Positions 42,146-50,450 of a stretch of DNA of 64,000 nucleotides are shown here, one piece after another. The position numbers were made by a program, and so were the translations under genes. Position 1 is the first letter of the stretch, and every line of letters begins with the position of its first letter. The notes beneath the pieces are model-generated. The model was not told where the DNA came from and made no database searches. It was given only the letters and a program-made list of their open reading frames with translations. The stretch lies in NCBI RefSeq assembly GCF_028623165.1, contig NZ_CP117768.1:6142001-6206000 (forward strand), written 5' to 3'. Source of the DNA: Nostoc sp. UHCC 0926. Its GTDB lineage: Bacteria; Cyanobacteriota; Cyanobacteriia; Cyanobacteriales; Nostocaceae.

Positions 42146-42598
42146 TTAGGCAGCAGGTTGTTCCAAATTAATCTTGACAACTTTGTTCTTTTCTTGCTCA
42201 GTTTTAGGCAATGTCAGATTCAAGATGCCATCTTTATAATCTGCCGTAACGTTAGTATTTTGAATCCGAGCAGATAGAGGAATCACGCGTTTGAATTTCC
42301 CGTAGTGAAACTCACTTTTGGTAATACCTTTTTCCTCAGTTTTAGTTTCAGACTTCCGCTCACCGCTAACATAAACAGCGTTTTCTGTGACTTGTACATC
42401 CAAGTCTTTAGCTTCTATTCCTGGAAGTTCTAGCTTCAGATGAATAGCATCTTCAGTTTCTTGTATCTCAGCAGCAGGAACTTTGCTCAAGCCTCTATCT
42501 AACAATGCAGATGGTACTCTGGTGTCTTCAAATAAATTATTGAGTTGACGTTGTAGAGTGTCAATTTCTCTCCAAGAATTCCAACGAACTAATGTCAT
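42146..42598 (-). CDS. Small heat shock protein, Hsp20/alpha-crystallin family
   Basis: About 150 residues from MTLVRWNSWREIDTLQRQLN, the family start; GAGGAAGAG lies directly upstream, so the in-frame codon at 42616 is rejected. The alpha-crystallin domain (about 45-140) has LKLELPGIEAKDLDVQVTEN, VYVSGERK, FHYGKFKRVIPLSARI and ADYKDGILNLTLPK, followed by a KVVKINLE tail with the IxI/V-type end. It is an ATP-independent chaperone that stops protein aggregation under heat and light stress. No CIRCE element (TTAGCACTC-N9-GAGTGCTAA) was seen upstream. Confidence 0.95.
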   Translation of the reverse strand: MTLVRWNSWREIDTLQRQLNNLFEDTRVPSALLDRGLSKVPAAEIQETEDAIHLKLELPGIEAKDLDVQVTENAVYVSGERKSETKTEEKGITKSEFHYGKFKRVIPLSARIQNTNVTADYKDGILNLTLPKTEQEKNKVVKINLEQPAA

Positions 42599-42616
42599 AA
42601 CTCTTCCTCGCATCAA

Positions 42617-43119
42617 ATAGCTTTTGTTTAATCAGTTTTGCACTTCAGTTAGTGCTTACATATTCATATTATGTAGAGTTAAGCCTGCTGTCTATTCGGT
42701 TATTAGCACCAAGTGATTGATGATTACCGTCTCCAATTAGACATGAAATAAAATTACGGTTTGCCCTAATTTGTATGTTCGGTAAACCCGAATCAAAAAA
42801 TATATTCAAGCATAGTTAATCAATAAATTTGCTGTTGAAGGAGATAGTGCAGAAATGCGATGCCTGCGTTGGGCTACGCCTACGACTGAGTAATAGCGCT
42901 GCATAATTTTTTAGATTACCTCAGTTAAATACATACAGCAGATTTCAAGTTTGTGAGTTACAAAAATACCCCACCTGCGCTGTCGCCTCCCTGATGCCTT
43001 GGGGAGGGTTGGGGAGGGGTGTACTTTATTTACTTGCAAAGCGCTGTTTCTGTTCAAGTTTGTCCTAAACTTTACTCCCGATTTATTAACCAACACAGCA
43101 TCAATAATAAAACTCTTTC
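42617..43119. other. Intergenic stretch
   Basis: AT-rich spacer with a dispersed repeat at 42857-42885 (GCGATGCCTGCGTTGGGCTA...). No ORF is supported. It should contain the Hsp20 promoter. Confidence 0.45.
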
Positions 43120-43331
43120 CCTTGCTCAATTTTGCACATATTGTTGATTCTAATGTCCTATCTAGAATCGCTAGGACTCAAATAGCCACTCATAGCAAGA
43201 GTGACACATCAATCAACACAGCTATCAAATCTAATATTTTACGCAGCCATTCCCCAAATATCAATTACCTGAAACCCTTTGATACTGCTGTTCTTGCTTA
43301 TCACATTATGGGTCTTAGCAACTTTGAATGA
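43120..43331 (+). pseudogene. Decayed copy of the secreted small-protein gene at 43505
   Basis: The reading frame contains SHSPNINYLKPFDTAVLAYH, matching THSPNVSYLKPFDAAFLAYQ of the intact gene downstream, and a weaker match before it (TQIATHSKSD versus AQTATNNSGK). After that it ends at a stop, so the C-terminal 60 residues are missing and no proper signal peptide is seen. A tandem duplication followed by decay is likely. Confidence 0.6.
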
Positions 43332-43504
43332 TCTGTAGGATGGGTTCAATTTTTCAGTTCTTGCGCTCAATTAGATCACCCGAATGGGTGAGGAATAAAT
43401 CAACCGTTCAGGTTACCTGAGTGCAGGAAGTTGAGACTGGTAAAAAATAATACTCTATTACTCAAGAACACTAATTGCACTTTCCTCTAATTAAGGATAA
43501 CCCG

Positions 43505-43900
43505 ATGAAATTCTCTATCTTGATAGATTCTGTACTTATTGTTGGTTCTATTGCTTTATTACCTGCAATCGGTGGCGCTCAAACAGCTACTAACAATAGT
43601 GGCAAACTTATCGCTATCAACTCTAACAATTTATTCACTCATTCTCCGAACGTCAGCTACCTGAAACCCTTTGATGCTGCATTTCTAGCTTATCAAGGCA
43701 ACCTGAAATCACAGGGTATTCCTAGTGGTAGTGCTTTGGTATCTCAATACCAAATAGGAAACCTCACTGCACTAGATGTGGTTAAGGCTGCTGTCAATGC
43801 TAAAAAGTTACCAGCACAAGCTTTGAATGATAGAGGTTACCTAAACGCTGTCGATTCGCAACTGACATCATTCGGTAACACTAATGATTTATCTCACTAA
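43505..43900 (+). CDS. Small exported protein of unknown function
   Basis: A 131-residue protein from MKFSILIDSVLIVGSIALLP, with a signal peptide ending near GGAQT. AAGGAT lies upstream of the ATG at 43505, so the in-frame codon at 43475 is rejected. The mature part has HSPNVSYLKPFDAAFLAYQG, IPSGSALVSQYQIGN and LTALDVVKAAVNAKKLPAQ, a helical, Ala/Leu-rich protein. A truncated relative lies upstream. A good terminator follows at 44034. Function unknown. Confidence 0.72.
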   Translation: MKFSILIDSVLIVGSIALLPAIGGAQTATNNSGKLIAINSNNLFTHSPNVSYLKPFDAAFLAYQGNLKSQGIPSGSALVSQYQIGNLTALDVVKAAVNAKKLPAQALNDRGYLNAVDSQLTSFGNTNDLSH

Positions 43901-44033
43901 GTACAGTATTGCAGAGGTTCGTAACGGATTTATGAAATGCTATACTATCATATCGTTGCTTTGACAAGAAAATGCGTCACCAGAGAGGAAAAGCTACTGT
44001 CTCCCTCACTATCCCATTACCAAAAATTACTTT

Positions 44034-44060
44034 AACCCCTCCAATCTTGGAGGGGTTTTT
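44034..44060 (+). terminator. Intrinsic terminator
   Basis: AACCCCTCC and GGAGGGGTT form a 9-bp stem with a 6-base loop followed by TTTTT. It lies about 135 bases after the exported-protein gene. Confidence 0.88.
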
Positions 44061-44415
44061 AGTTGGTGGTACAGTTGCTACTCTCTGAGAGAAAAGTGCG
44101 ATCGCCTTGTTTTTTTCAATTTCAGCCTGGTATTTCCTTATTAAATGCTTGTATAGCAATACTTTTAGGCTAGTATAGCTCTGGTGTCACGAACCATCAG
44201 ATTATCCTGCTACCACCAAGGTGCGACACCGAATAGCCCGTCGTACCCCTACAATACAAGCAAGCTACACGTAGCGGCTGGCAAAGAAGACATCCTTTGG
44301 GGGTAGTGGTAGCCTATCACCTCCTGGAAAAAAGGGTCGTGTAATAAATTATTTACTGTTCTATCAAATTAACGTTGTTAAGTAACTCAGCAGGTGTAGT
44401 TCTCACCTCCAGGCT
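44061..44415. other. Intergenic stretch with dispersed repeat
   Basis: A HIP1 site near 44099 and dispersed-repeat sequence near 44238-44274 (GTCGTACCCCTACAATACAA, then GCAAGCTACACGTAGCGG). No gene is supported. Confidence 0.4.
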
Positions 44416-45183
44416 GTGTTAAATATTGTGGCGCAAAACAGGAGTATAGATACGTTGCAAAAGCTTTCTCCAGAATCTCCTCTATTTGTTTTGTTAATTA
44501 TTATTAGTTTTCTAGTAGTAACTTTATCAACTTGGTTATCATCTAAACCATTTGTTTTAAAACCATTTGGGTTTAATGATATTATCCAGTTACTCACATT
44601 ACAGTTATTTATTTCTTTGTTGCTAGAGCGTTCTTTAGAAGTTTTTATAACTACTTGGCGAGGCCCATTCGTCGAACAACTAGATATTAGTATTCAGCAA
44701 GAAAAGGCTCTCATGTCTGAGAAGATAAGACTTATGGAAGTCCAACAGAAACAATTTCCTTCTTTGGAATCAAATCAAGTCAGTGGACTACCACCTGAAG
44801 GAATGAGTTTAGAACAACAAATCATCCAAAATTTCACACAAAATCAACAAGACTCATTAAAAATTTTCCAGCCACAAATTGATGATTTAAATGAAAAAGA
44901 GCGTCAAAGAACAGCCTATAAATCTGATACACGAATAATTGCTCTATGGACATCCCTTTTATTCGGTCTTTTAATGAGCGCAATAGGTATTCGCTCAATC
45001 GAACCACTTGTAGTTATTGATTTAGATAATCCAATACAAGTAGTTATTTTCCGTTGTTTAGATGCATTGCTTACAGGAGGCTTAATTGCAGGAGGTAGCG
45101 AGGGAATCCATAAGCTCATAAAAGTTTTTATCGACTTTATGGAAGTTACATCTAAACAAATCAAAAATCAAGGATTATCTTGA
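44416..45183 (+). CDS. Membrane protein of unknown function
   Basis: 255 residues, with three to four membrane segments: FVLLIIISFLVVTLSTWL, IIQLLTLQLFISLLL, IIALWTSLLFGLLMSAIGI and possibly LDALLTGGLIAGGSEGI. Between segments 2 and 3 lies a polar coiled-coil-like region (about 95-170). The start is GTG at 44416, or GTG at 44428; no ATG fits. The 3' end overlaps the truncated PAP/fibrillin gene on the other strand. I do not recognise the family. Confidence 0.6.
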   Translation: MLNIVAQNRSIDTLQKLSPESPLFVLLIIISFLVVTLSTWLSSKPFVLKPFGFNDIIQLLTLQLFISLLLERSLEVFITTWRGPFVEQLDISIQQEKALMSEKIRLMEVQQKQFPSLESNQVSGLPPEGMSLEQQIIQNFTQNQQDSLKIFQPQIDDLNEKERQRTAYKSDTRIIALWTSLLFGLLMSAIGIRSIEPLVVIDLDNPIQVVIFRCLDALLTGGLIAGGSEGIHKLIKVFIDFMEVTSKQIKNQGLS

Positions 45184-45464
45184 TAAACTTTATCCAGCTT
45201 TAATCCCAATGGGAGAGAAACTAAAGAACGGATTTCTCTGGCAGTGGAGTATTGCAGTTGCCAAGCTCCCTCCAGCAAATAAGTAGCGTTAATAAGAGGA
45301 TTGAGATTGGGATTGACGCTCTCCAGTTCCGTCGTCAATTGTTCAATTTCTTCGGCTAAAGTTTTGTCTAGCTTCAAATTGGTAACGGGAGAACCATCGC
45401 TCTTGGTTTGAATCTTCTCAAGCTTGGCTTGTAATTTTTCCTTAATTAAGAGTTGATTGTTCAA
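45168..45464 (-). pseudogene. PAP/fibrillin family protein, C-terminally truncated
   Basis: 98 residues: KEKLQAKLEKIQTKSDG, then PLINATYLLEGAWQLQYSTA and REIRSLVSLPLGLKLDKVYQ are the N-terminal half of the PAP/fibrillin (plastid-lipid associated) domain. The family usually reaches about 190-200 residues; this one stops after VYQDNP, where the second half of the lipocalin-like barrel should begin. The stop lies inside the end of the convergent membrane-protein gene, which suggests deletion or rearrangement. Probably non-functional. Confidence 0.65.
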
Positions 45465-45611
45465 TGGTTGAAGATTCTCCTTTAGAGAATGTTTTAAAAG
45501 TTACTAGTGATGTATCAAATACTTTTAGACTCTCCTAAATCTCCCTTAAAAAGAGGGACTTTGAATTTGGGACTGACAAAAAATAAATTATCCAAAATTA
45601 TTTGTACATTT

Positions 45612-45639
45612 GTAGGGGCGCAAGGCCTTGCGCCCCTAC
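45612..45639. repeat. 28-bp perfect palindrome, copy 4
   Basis: GTAGGGGCGCAAGG/CCTTGCGCCCCTAC, identical to the copies at 24521, 27236 and 27921, about 18 kb away from them and outside the eCIS locus. Confidence 0.9.
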
Positions 45640-45703
45640 GTTCGCGGAGCGTCCCGCAGGGATGGGATGTTTTTTTAACTGGAAGTCCCTTATCTAGATG
45701 AGA

Positions 45704-46327
45704 TTAGTCAATGAGTTGTGGGGTGGGAATTTGCGTATCGATATCTGCTTGGGACAAAGTTGGGAGCAACCAGCTGCTCTCACCTGCCTTAAATACTTTG
45801 GCAGGTTCAACATTGAATTCAATTACACCAGTGGCTGGATTGGTTCTAGCACTAGACTGTGTACCATCGACAAACTTGACGGCAATTGGTTGGGTCAGTT
45901 GTTGTGGTTGAGCGTTCGGGCTTAGAACCACTTGAGAACCTGCGGGTAAGTAAATACCATCGCAATCCCAATCATCATCCGTGATTGTTCCTGCGCCCAG
46001 GAAGTAGAGTTGGGTTGGAGATTTTTTTGGTTTATTGGCATAGACAGCCAATGTCTTTCCAGTTTCATTGCGGCACTGTGCCCGCTTTCTAGCTGTTTCT
46101 ATGACATTTTTCTGAAACTGCAATTGTGCCAGTCGCTGCTGGAACTGCTCAGGTGTATAGCCAGCTTGCTCAGGTGTATCTTTTACAGTTAGAAGTTGAT
46201 TGAGCGCCTGAGTTACCTCAGCATAGTCAGCCCCCTTAGTAAAATCCTTGCCGGCCCAAGCTGGTTGAGCAATTACCAGGTTCACCATCAACACAAGAGT
46301 GACAAGAACAATTTTGAGAAACTGCAT
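45704..46327 (-). CDS. Exported cyanobacterial protein of unknown function
   Basis: 207 residues starting with a signal peptide (MQFLKIVLVTLVLMVNLVIA, cleavage after AWA). The mature part has a helical section (about 30-85: DYAEVTQALNQLLTVKD, YTPEQFQQRLAQLQFQK) and a beta-rich section (YFLGAGTITDDDWDCDGIYL, GSQVVLSP). Two to three Cys could form disulfides. The style is that of conserved cyanobacterial periplasmic or lumenal proteins. AGGAG lies before the ATG. Function unknown. Confidence 0.75.
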   Translation of the reverse strand: MQFLKIVLVTLVLMVNLVIAQPAWAGKDFTKGADYAEVTQALNQLLTVKDTPEQAGYTPEQFQQRLAQLQFQKNVIETARKRAQCRNETGKTLAVYANKPKKSPTQLYFLGAGTITDDDWDCDGIYLPAGSQVVLSPNAQPQQLTQPIAVKFVDGTQSSARTNPATGVIEFNVEPAKVFKAGESSWLLPTLSQADIDTQIPTPQLID

Positions 46328-47209
46328 ACTGTTCTCCTTTTTTTGAAATTAGTGTTCAGTACCACTGAAACTTTACCAGATTTCAAAACCTTGAAAATTT
46401 TGACTGGATCAGCAATTTTGATCGCGATCGCGATCGCACTAAACAATAACCATAAGATTAATAGTCCTACAAGCTCTCCCCAATGTCCAAATAACGCTTA
46501 AATTTCGACTGTACTGAACTACAATAGGTAAATTTAAACTATTAATTTGGATAAATAGCACTTAGTAAAATGTTTGTTACTAATGTTTAGTGAATTAGTC
46601 GAGCTAAATGTTAAGCAACAAGGGTATAATTACTGGGACTTAATTAGACAAGAAACTTAGCTTAATTAAAAGTATCCATTTTAACCATCCATTTACTTAA
46701 TCTTGGTTAAGTTTTTGGTAAGCACAATTTTGGATAAATTGAAGCTAATTTTTCTTAACTATATCTTGGGAGGGGTGACTAATCATTTTAGATATGTGGT
46801 TAAAAACTCGTTAACTGACAAATATGAATGCGTTGCACTCTAACCCGCCCTGCAATAAATTGATTGCTCATAGCTCAAGTCCATTAAAGTGGACCCAAAA
46901 GCATATCAAGTCTACTTTAGCAGACTTGAGCTATTAGCTTGGGAATTGATTCCCAAGCGGGACGAAAGCGAAGGGACAAGACTTTGAGAATTTTTGTCAG
47001 TCAACCAGGATCAAGAAACTTGATTAAGAATTGTGATCAATTAATTACGTATAAGTAGCTAAACACAACATTGGGTAGAAGCATCAAAGAACAAAATCAT
47101 ACATATTATCGGAATGACAGTGTTATTTAATATTTGTACTGAAATTAATTATTTCAATTGGTATTAGGAATTGTACTAAGATGCTCTTTCAAAATTAGGG
47201 TATAAAGAA
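46328..47209. other. Long intergenic stretch with hairpins
   Basis: Nearly 900 bases without a supported gene. A doubled HIP1-like GCGATCGCGATCGC lies at 46423-46436. The two strong adjacent hairpins at 46871-46958 are listed separately. Confidence 0.5.
46871..46958. ncRNA. Candidate structured RNA: two adjacent strong hairpins
   Basis: Hairpin 1: TAGCTCAAGTC (46871-46881) pairs perfectly with GACTTGAGCTA (46923-46933), and TAAAGTGGAC pairs with GTCTACTTTA inside it. Hairpin 2: GCTTGGGAA (46937-46945) pairs perfectly with TTCCCAAGC (46950-46958) around TTGA. No T-run follows, so it is not a plain terminator. The transcribed strand is unknown. Confidence 0.45.
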
Positions 47210-47509
47210 ATGATTTCAGCAGGAGTCGAAGTAAAAATAAATCGCTTGGAATCTATTGTTGAGCAAATAGGGGAAGCAGTACTTTCTACGACTGAGACAA
47301 TTGAGCGTCTTGCAGAAAGATTGGAGACTCTCAGTATCCAAGTTGAAGCACAGGGACAGCAGGTGCAACAGCAAGGCTACCAAATTATCGCGTTGTGTGA
47401 TGCTGTACAGACTCTTGCAGTATCTCACCATGATTCACTGCAAAAACTCAACCAACTGACACAAACTGTAGATCGGTTTATGTCCTTAATTCAAGCATTA
47501 GATGACTAA
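47210..47509 (+). CDS. Small coiled-coil protein
   Basis: 99 residues made almost entirely of heptad-like helix: INRLESIVEQIGEAVLSTTE, TIERLAERLETLSIQVEAQG, then VQQQGYQIIALCDAVQTLAV and LQKLNQLTQTVDRFMSLI. No membrane segment or signal peptide. Likely forms dimers or trimers; similar short coiled-coil proteins are frequent in Nostoc and of unknown role. The start follows GGGTATAAAGAA, a weak ribosome binding site. Confidence 0.6.
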   Translation: MISAGVEVKINRLESIVEQIGEAVLSTTETIERLAERLETLSIQVEAQGQQVQQQGYQIIALCDAVQTLAVSHHDSLQKLNQLTQTVDRFMSLIQALDD

Positions 47510-47842
47510 TAGCAATTTTGGGTTTTGGTGAAGCAGCACTGTCTTCTCCCTACAGCCCTTCTCCTAAAGGAGACGCTACGCGACCGGGCATCCTACGGCA
47601 GGCGTTAGCCTCTCCCTTTGGTATCTGGGGAACCACTGCTTGGTGGTTCCAAGAGTTGAGCAAGTGGCGTGAGACGATGCCGCCCATAGCGCAGCTAAAC
47701 AGAGTCTTCGTACTCCTACAGGGATCTTGCTACGCTTTGGTCTGGTAGAAAGCGTCTGGAGTTTCCACGCCAGAACAAGAGTGACTCCCCATGAGTGACT
47801 GCACCAAGCCGAAGGGATTCAATCGTCACTGTTAACTAAATG
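47510..47842. repeat. Dispersed-repeat spacer
   Basis: CTCCTAAAGGAGACGCTACGC near 47562 and GGCATCCTACGGCAGGCGTTAGCC near 47587 are short dispersed-repeat pieces like those at 36160. They open a spurious frame (47518-47748) that I do not call. Confidence 0.55.
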
Positions 47843-48523
47843 TCAAACCTTTAACTGAGTTACCGCGATATTGCCAGAAAAACATACATCCACATCGCTA
47901 CCAGGAGTGCGATCGCGTTTGCCATATTCTCCTACATAATAAAAATCATCGCCTTCAATTCGATAGTTGACAGGCAAAGGTTTAGTACAGGCTTGGCAAA
48001 ACACCACATCAGGATCTGGTTCTCCTGGTTGCAAATGCGGCAAATTCACATTCCAGAAGCTTCCCGGTTCTAGGGGGCGCTTGAGTAAGTCCGCTAAAAC
48101 TTCAGCTGTTAATTTGGCAGCCATATCCCAATCAAAATTCTGCTTGGCTTTGCGATAGTGGGAAATGGCAACTCCAGGAATACCGTGCATTGCGGCTTCC
48201 CGCACAGCAGCCACTGTGCCAGAAATATAGGCATCGACTCCCAAGTTGCCCCCAGCATTGATACCTGAAAGCACAAATTTGACATCTGCGTTAATTTGTG
48301 TAATGGCGATTCTCACACAATCTGCGGGAGTGCCTGCGATCGCATATTCAGTCTCAGAACGTCGCTGAAGGTTAATCGCACGAGTGGTGGTAACTTGATG
48401 TCCACAGCCAGACTGATGATCAGCAGGAGCAGCGATAATAACATTTTTGCCATTTACAGCTTTGATCAGCGCTTTTATACCGGGAGCGTCAATGCCGTCG
48501 TCGTTAGTTAAAATTATGGTCAT
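47843..48523 (-). CDS. surE: 5'-nucleotidase SurE
   Basis: A 226-residue SurE with the full motif set: MTIILTNDDGIDAPGI (metal-binding Asp pair), APADHQSGCGHQVT (catalytic loop), GTPADCVRIA, LSGINAGGNLGVDAYISGTV (second metal site) and AAMHGIPGVAIS. SurE removes phosphate from nucleoside 5'-monophosphates and helps survival in stress. Length is slightly short of the 250-270 usual, with the divergent C-terminal part compact. Stand-alone gene. Confidence 0.95.
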   Translation of the reverse strand: MTIILTNDDGIDAPGIKALIKAVNGKNVIIAAPADHQSGCGHQVTTTRAINLQRRSETEYAIAGTPADCVRIAITQINADVKFVLSGINAGGNLGVDAYISGTVAAVREAAMHGIPGVAISHYRKAKQNFDWDMAAKLTAEVLADLLKRPLEPGSFWNVNLPHLQPGEPDPDVVFCQACTKPLPVNYRIEGDDFYYVGEYGKRDRTPGSDVDVCFSGNIAVTQLKV

Positions 48524-48904
48524 CTATATATTATATTGATATAGGTTTAGCTAAAATATTAGAAAAATGCAGATATCGCCCATCAATGGCTACAGCAGAA
48601 AAAGCTACTTGCAGATATAAAAAAATATCCTTGATGCTGCCAAAAATATTGGTTATACGATATCATCTCTAGATGGTTTGCAAATTCCGCCCTAAGTATT
48701 TGGGTTAATTCCCAAAATGGGCTGTATTTCTTGTCAGGTTAATGCTTGCAGCCGCAATCAGAACAAATTTGTGCAATCAAAAAATCCCCTAAAATATATA
48801 TCTGCTGGTAGTAGCAGAAACTTCATACTGGAGAAAACCGGGAATGAGGTGATTTTTACAGTGGTTCTGTAGTATTTTTGGTGCAAGTCTGTCTTAGGGT
48901 TCAT
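48524..48904. other. Intergenic stretch
   Basis: AT-rich divergent spacer between surE and the Psb32-like gene. I see no gene or strong structure in it. Confidence 0.4.
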
Positions 48905-49639
48905 ATGATGAAACAGCTTCTTAAACAAGTATTTAGCAGTCAAAAACACCTTATCCGGCTAATTCTACCTTTGGTGACGGTTATCATAGCAGCTTCGCTG
49001 TTTGCCACACCTGCTTTAGCTACAGGTGTGGATCAAATATCCAACCTCACAGCAGGGAATAACACCTGGGTTTTGGATCAAGGTGAAGTCATCAGCCGTC
49101 TGAATGAAGGTAAGATTAGCAGCGCCTTCAAGGATTTGGCAAAGCAAACAGATAAGGAAGTCAGAATAGTTACTGTTCGCCGCCTCGACTACGGTGAAAC
49201 ACCGGAAAGCTTCACCAAAGAGTTGTTTGAAAAATGGTTTCCCACAAAATCAGCCCAAGCTAATCAAACCTTATTGGTTATTGATACGGTTACTAATGGT
49301 ACTGCGATTATTACTGGGGATCAAGTTAAGCCTTTACTCACAGACTCTATTGCCGAGAGTGTAGCTACTGAAACAGTAAGTGTGCCGTTACGCAATGGTA
49401 ACAAATACAATCAGGCATTTCTAGATGCAAGCGATCGCCTTGTTGCCGTCCTCTCTGGGAAAGCCGATCCAGGGCCACCCGAAATAATTGACAATGTACA
49501 GGTAGAAGGCACCTTCAAGAAAGCAGAAGAAACTGACCAAGGTAACGCTACTGCTTGGGTAGTAGGATTGTTAATTGCCGCCACCGTTATCCCAATGGCG
49601 ACTTACTACATCTATCAGATAAATCAGCCATCATCTTGA
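48905..49639 (+). CDS. TPM-domain protein, Psb32-like
   Basis: About 244 residues. An N-terminal signal or anchor (LIRLILPLVTVIIAASLFAT, then PALA cleavage-like site) precedes a TPM domain (about 55-185: VISRLNEGKISSAFKDLAKQ, VRIVTVRRLDYGETPESFT, LFEKWFPTKSAQANQTLLVI, NGTAIITGDQVKPLLTD). A C-terminal helix (WVVGLLIAATVIPMATYYIY) anchors it to a membrane. This layout is that of cyanobacterial Psb32, linked to photosystem II repair. AGGGT stands before the ATG-ATG pair at 48905/48908, and either may be the start. Confidence 0.85.
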   Translation: MMKQLLKQVFSSQKHLIRLILPLVTVIIAASLFATPALATGVDQISNLTAGNNTWVLDQGEVISRLNEGKISSAFKDLAKQTDKEVRIVTVRRLDYGETPESFTKELFEKWFPTKSAQANQTLLVIDTVTNGTAIITGDQVKPLLTDSIAESVATETVSVPLRNGNKYNQAFLDASDRLVAVLSGKADPGPPEIIDNVQVEGTFKKAEETDQGNATAWVVGLLIAATVIPMATYYIYQINQPSS

Positions 49640-49660
49640 TGGGTAATGGGAGAGTTGTTC

Positions 49661-49733
49661 AATTTTAGATTTTTAATTTTGGATTTTGGATTGAAAGAAA
49701 AATCTAAAATCTAAAATCTAAAATCTAAAATTG
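49661..49733. repeat. Inverted STRR array between convergent genes
   Basis: AATTTTAGATT...AATTTTGGATTTTGG on the left arm and AAATCTAAAATCTAAAATCTA on the right arm are heptamer repeats in opposite orientation. The transcript folds into a long hairpin and may terminate both convergent genes. Confidence 0.8.
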
Positions 49734-49735
49734 GC

Positions 49736-50119
49736 TTAATCTTGAACATACTCTTGCTCTGTGACTAAAGCCACCTCAGCCCGAATAAATTCTCGACCCA
49801 AATAAGCTGCATGATTTAATTGAGTTACAGGAGGGGGCTGAGTTTCTTCAAAAATCTTCACGCAAAGTTCTTTCGCCGTCCTCGCGCTAAAAACCGTGGT
49901 GTGAGTTCGTTCTACCTTTTCTCGTGCCGGAATTACCTTTCCCGTTTCTGGATCGACAGCTAAACCACGCTCATCAATCACATTTGTGAAATGCTTGGCA
50001 TAAATTAACCTTGCGTCTCGATCCAAGTAAATAATGAAATATCCACCGGGATCAAGGTCAATATGACGTTGGGAAAGTTTATCATCAATTGCAGCTAAAT
50101 CTTCAACTATCAAATCCAT
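49736..50119 (-). CDS. DUF4346-like protein
   Basis: About 127 residues from MDLIVEDLAAIDDKLSQRHI at 50119; the upstream frame opens at a TTG and is not used. IDLDPGGYFIIYLDRDARLI, YAKHFTNVIDERGLAVDPET and TTVFSARTAKELCVKIFEET are typical of the DUF4346 family of cyanobacteria, followed by LNHAAYLGREFIRAEVAL. No signal peptide. Some relatives are linked to dihydropteroate synthase-like proteins, but no reaction is established. Confidence 0.7.
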   Translation of the reverse strand: MDLIVEDLAAIDDKLSQRHIDLDPGGYFIIYLDRDARLIYAKHFTNVIDERGLAVDPETGKVIPAREKVERTHTTVFSARTAKELCVKIFEETQPPPVTQLNHAAYLGREFIRAEVALVTEQEYVQD

Positions 50120-50450
50120 AAGCACTCTAAAAAGCAAATTTCTTTCTTCAAGATTTTTACACCTATATCAAGTGTAATTCCTATCTTACTTAGCATTCTT
50201 TATATCTTTAATATATTTGTGATTCTTTTTACTTAAAAGTAAATTATATTTTTTCTATAAATTATACTTTTATTTTAAAATAGTCCGCAACAATACTTAT
50301 ACAGAAATTTCTTGAAGCCATAGTTAGAAAAAAAACTATATACTCACCTCTGAATGAATGTCACAATTGTGAAAAAAGGTAAGCAAGCATCTGTTTGCCG
50401 AGTAAAGCTTAATTATTCGGCAAACTCTGCTACGAAAGTAACTCTTTGCT
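50120..50450. other. Intergenic stretch
   Basis: Very AT-rich spacer; nothing beyond the promoter of the DUF4346-like gene is expected. No gene seen. Confidence 0.4.

Noticed and set aside
42999..43331. 110-residue ORF as a complete gene
   Set aside because: Only its last third resembles a known protein (the gene at 43505); the first part shows no support, so it is listed as a decayed copy.
47518..47748. 76-residue ORF after the coiled-coil gene
   Set aside because: Made of short dispersed repeats also seen at other places in the window; not a gene.
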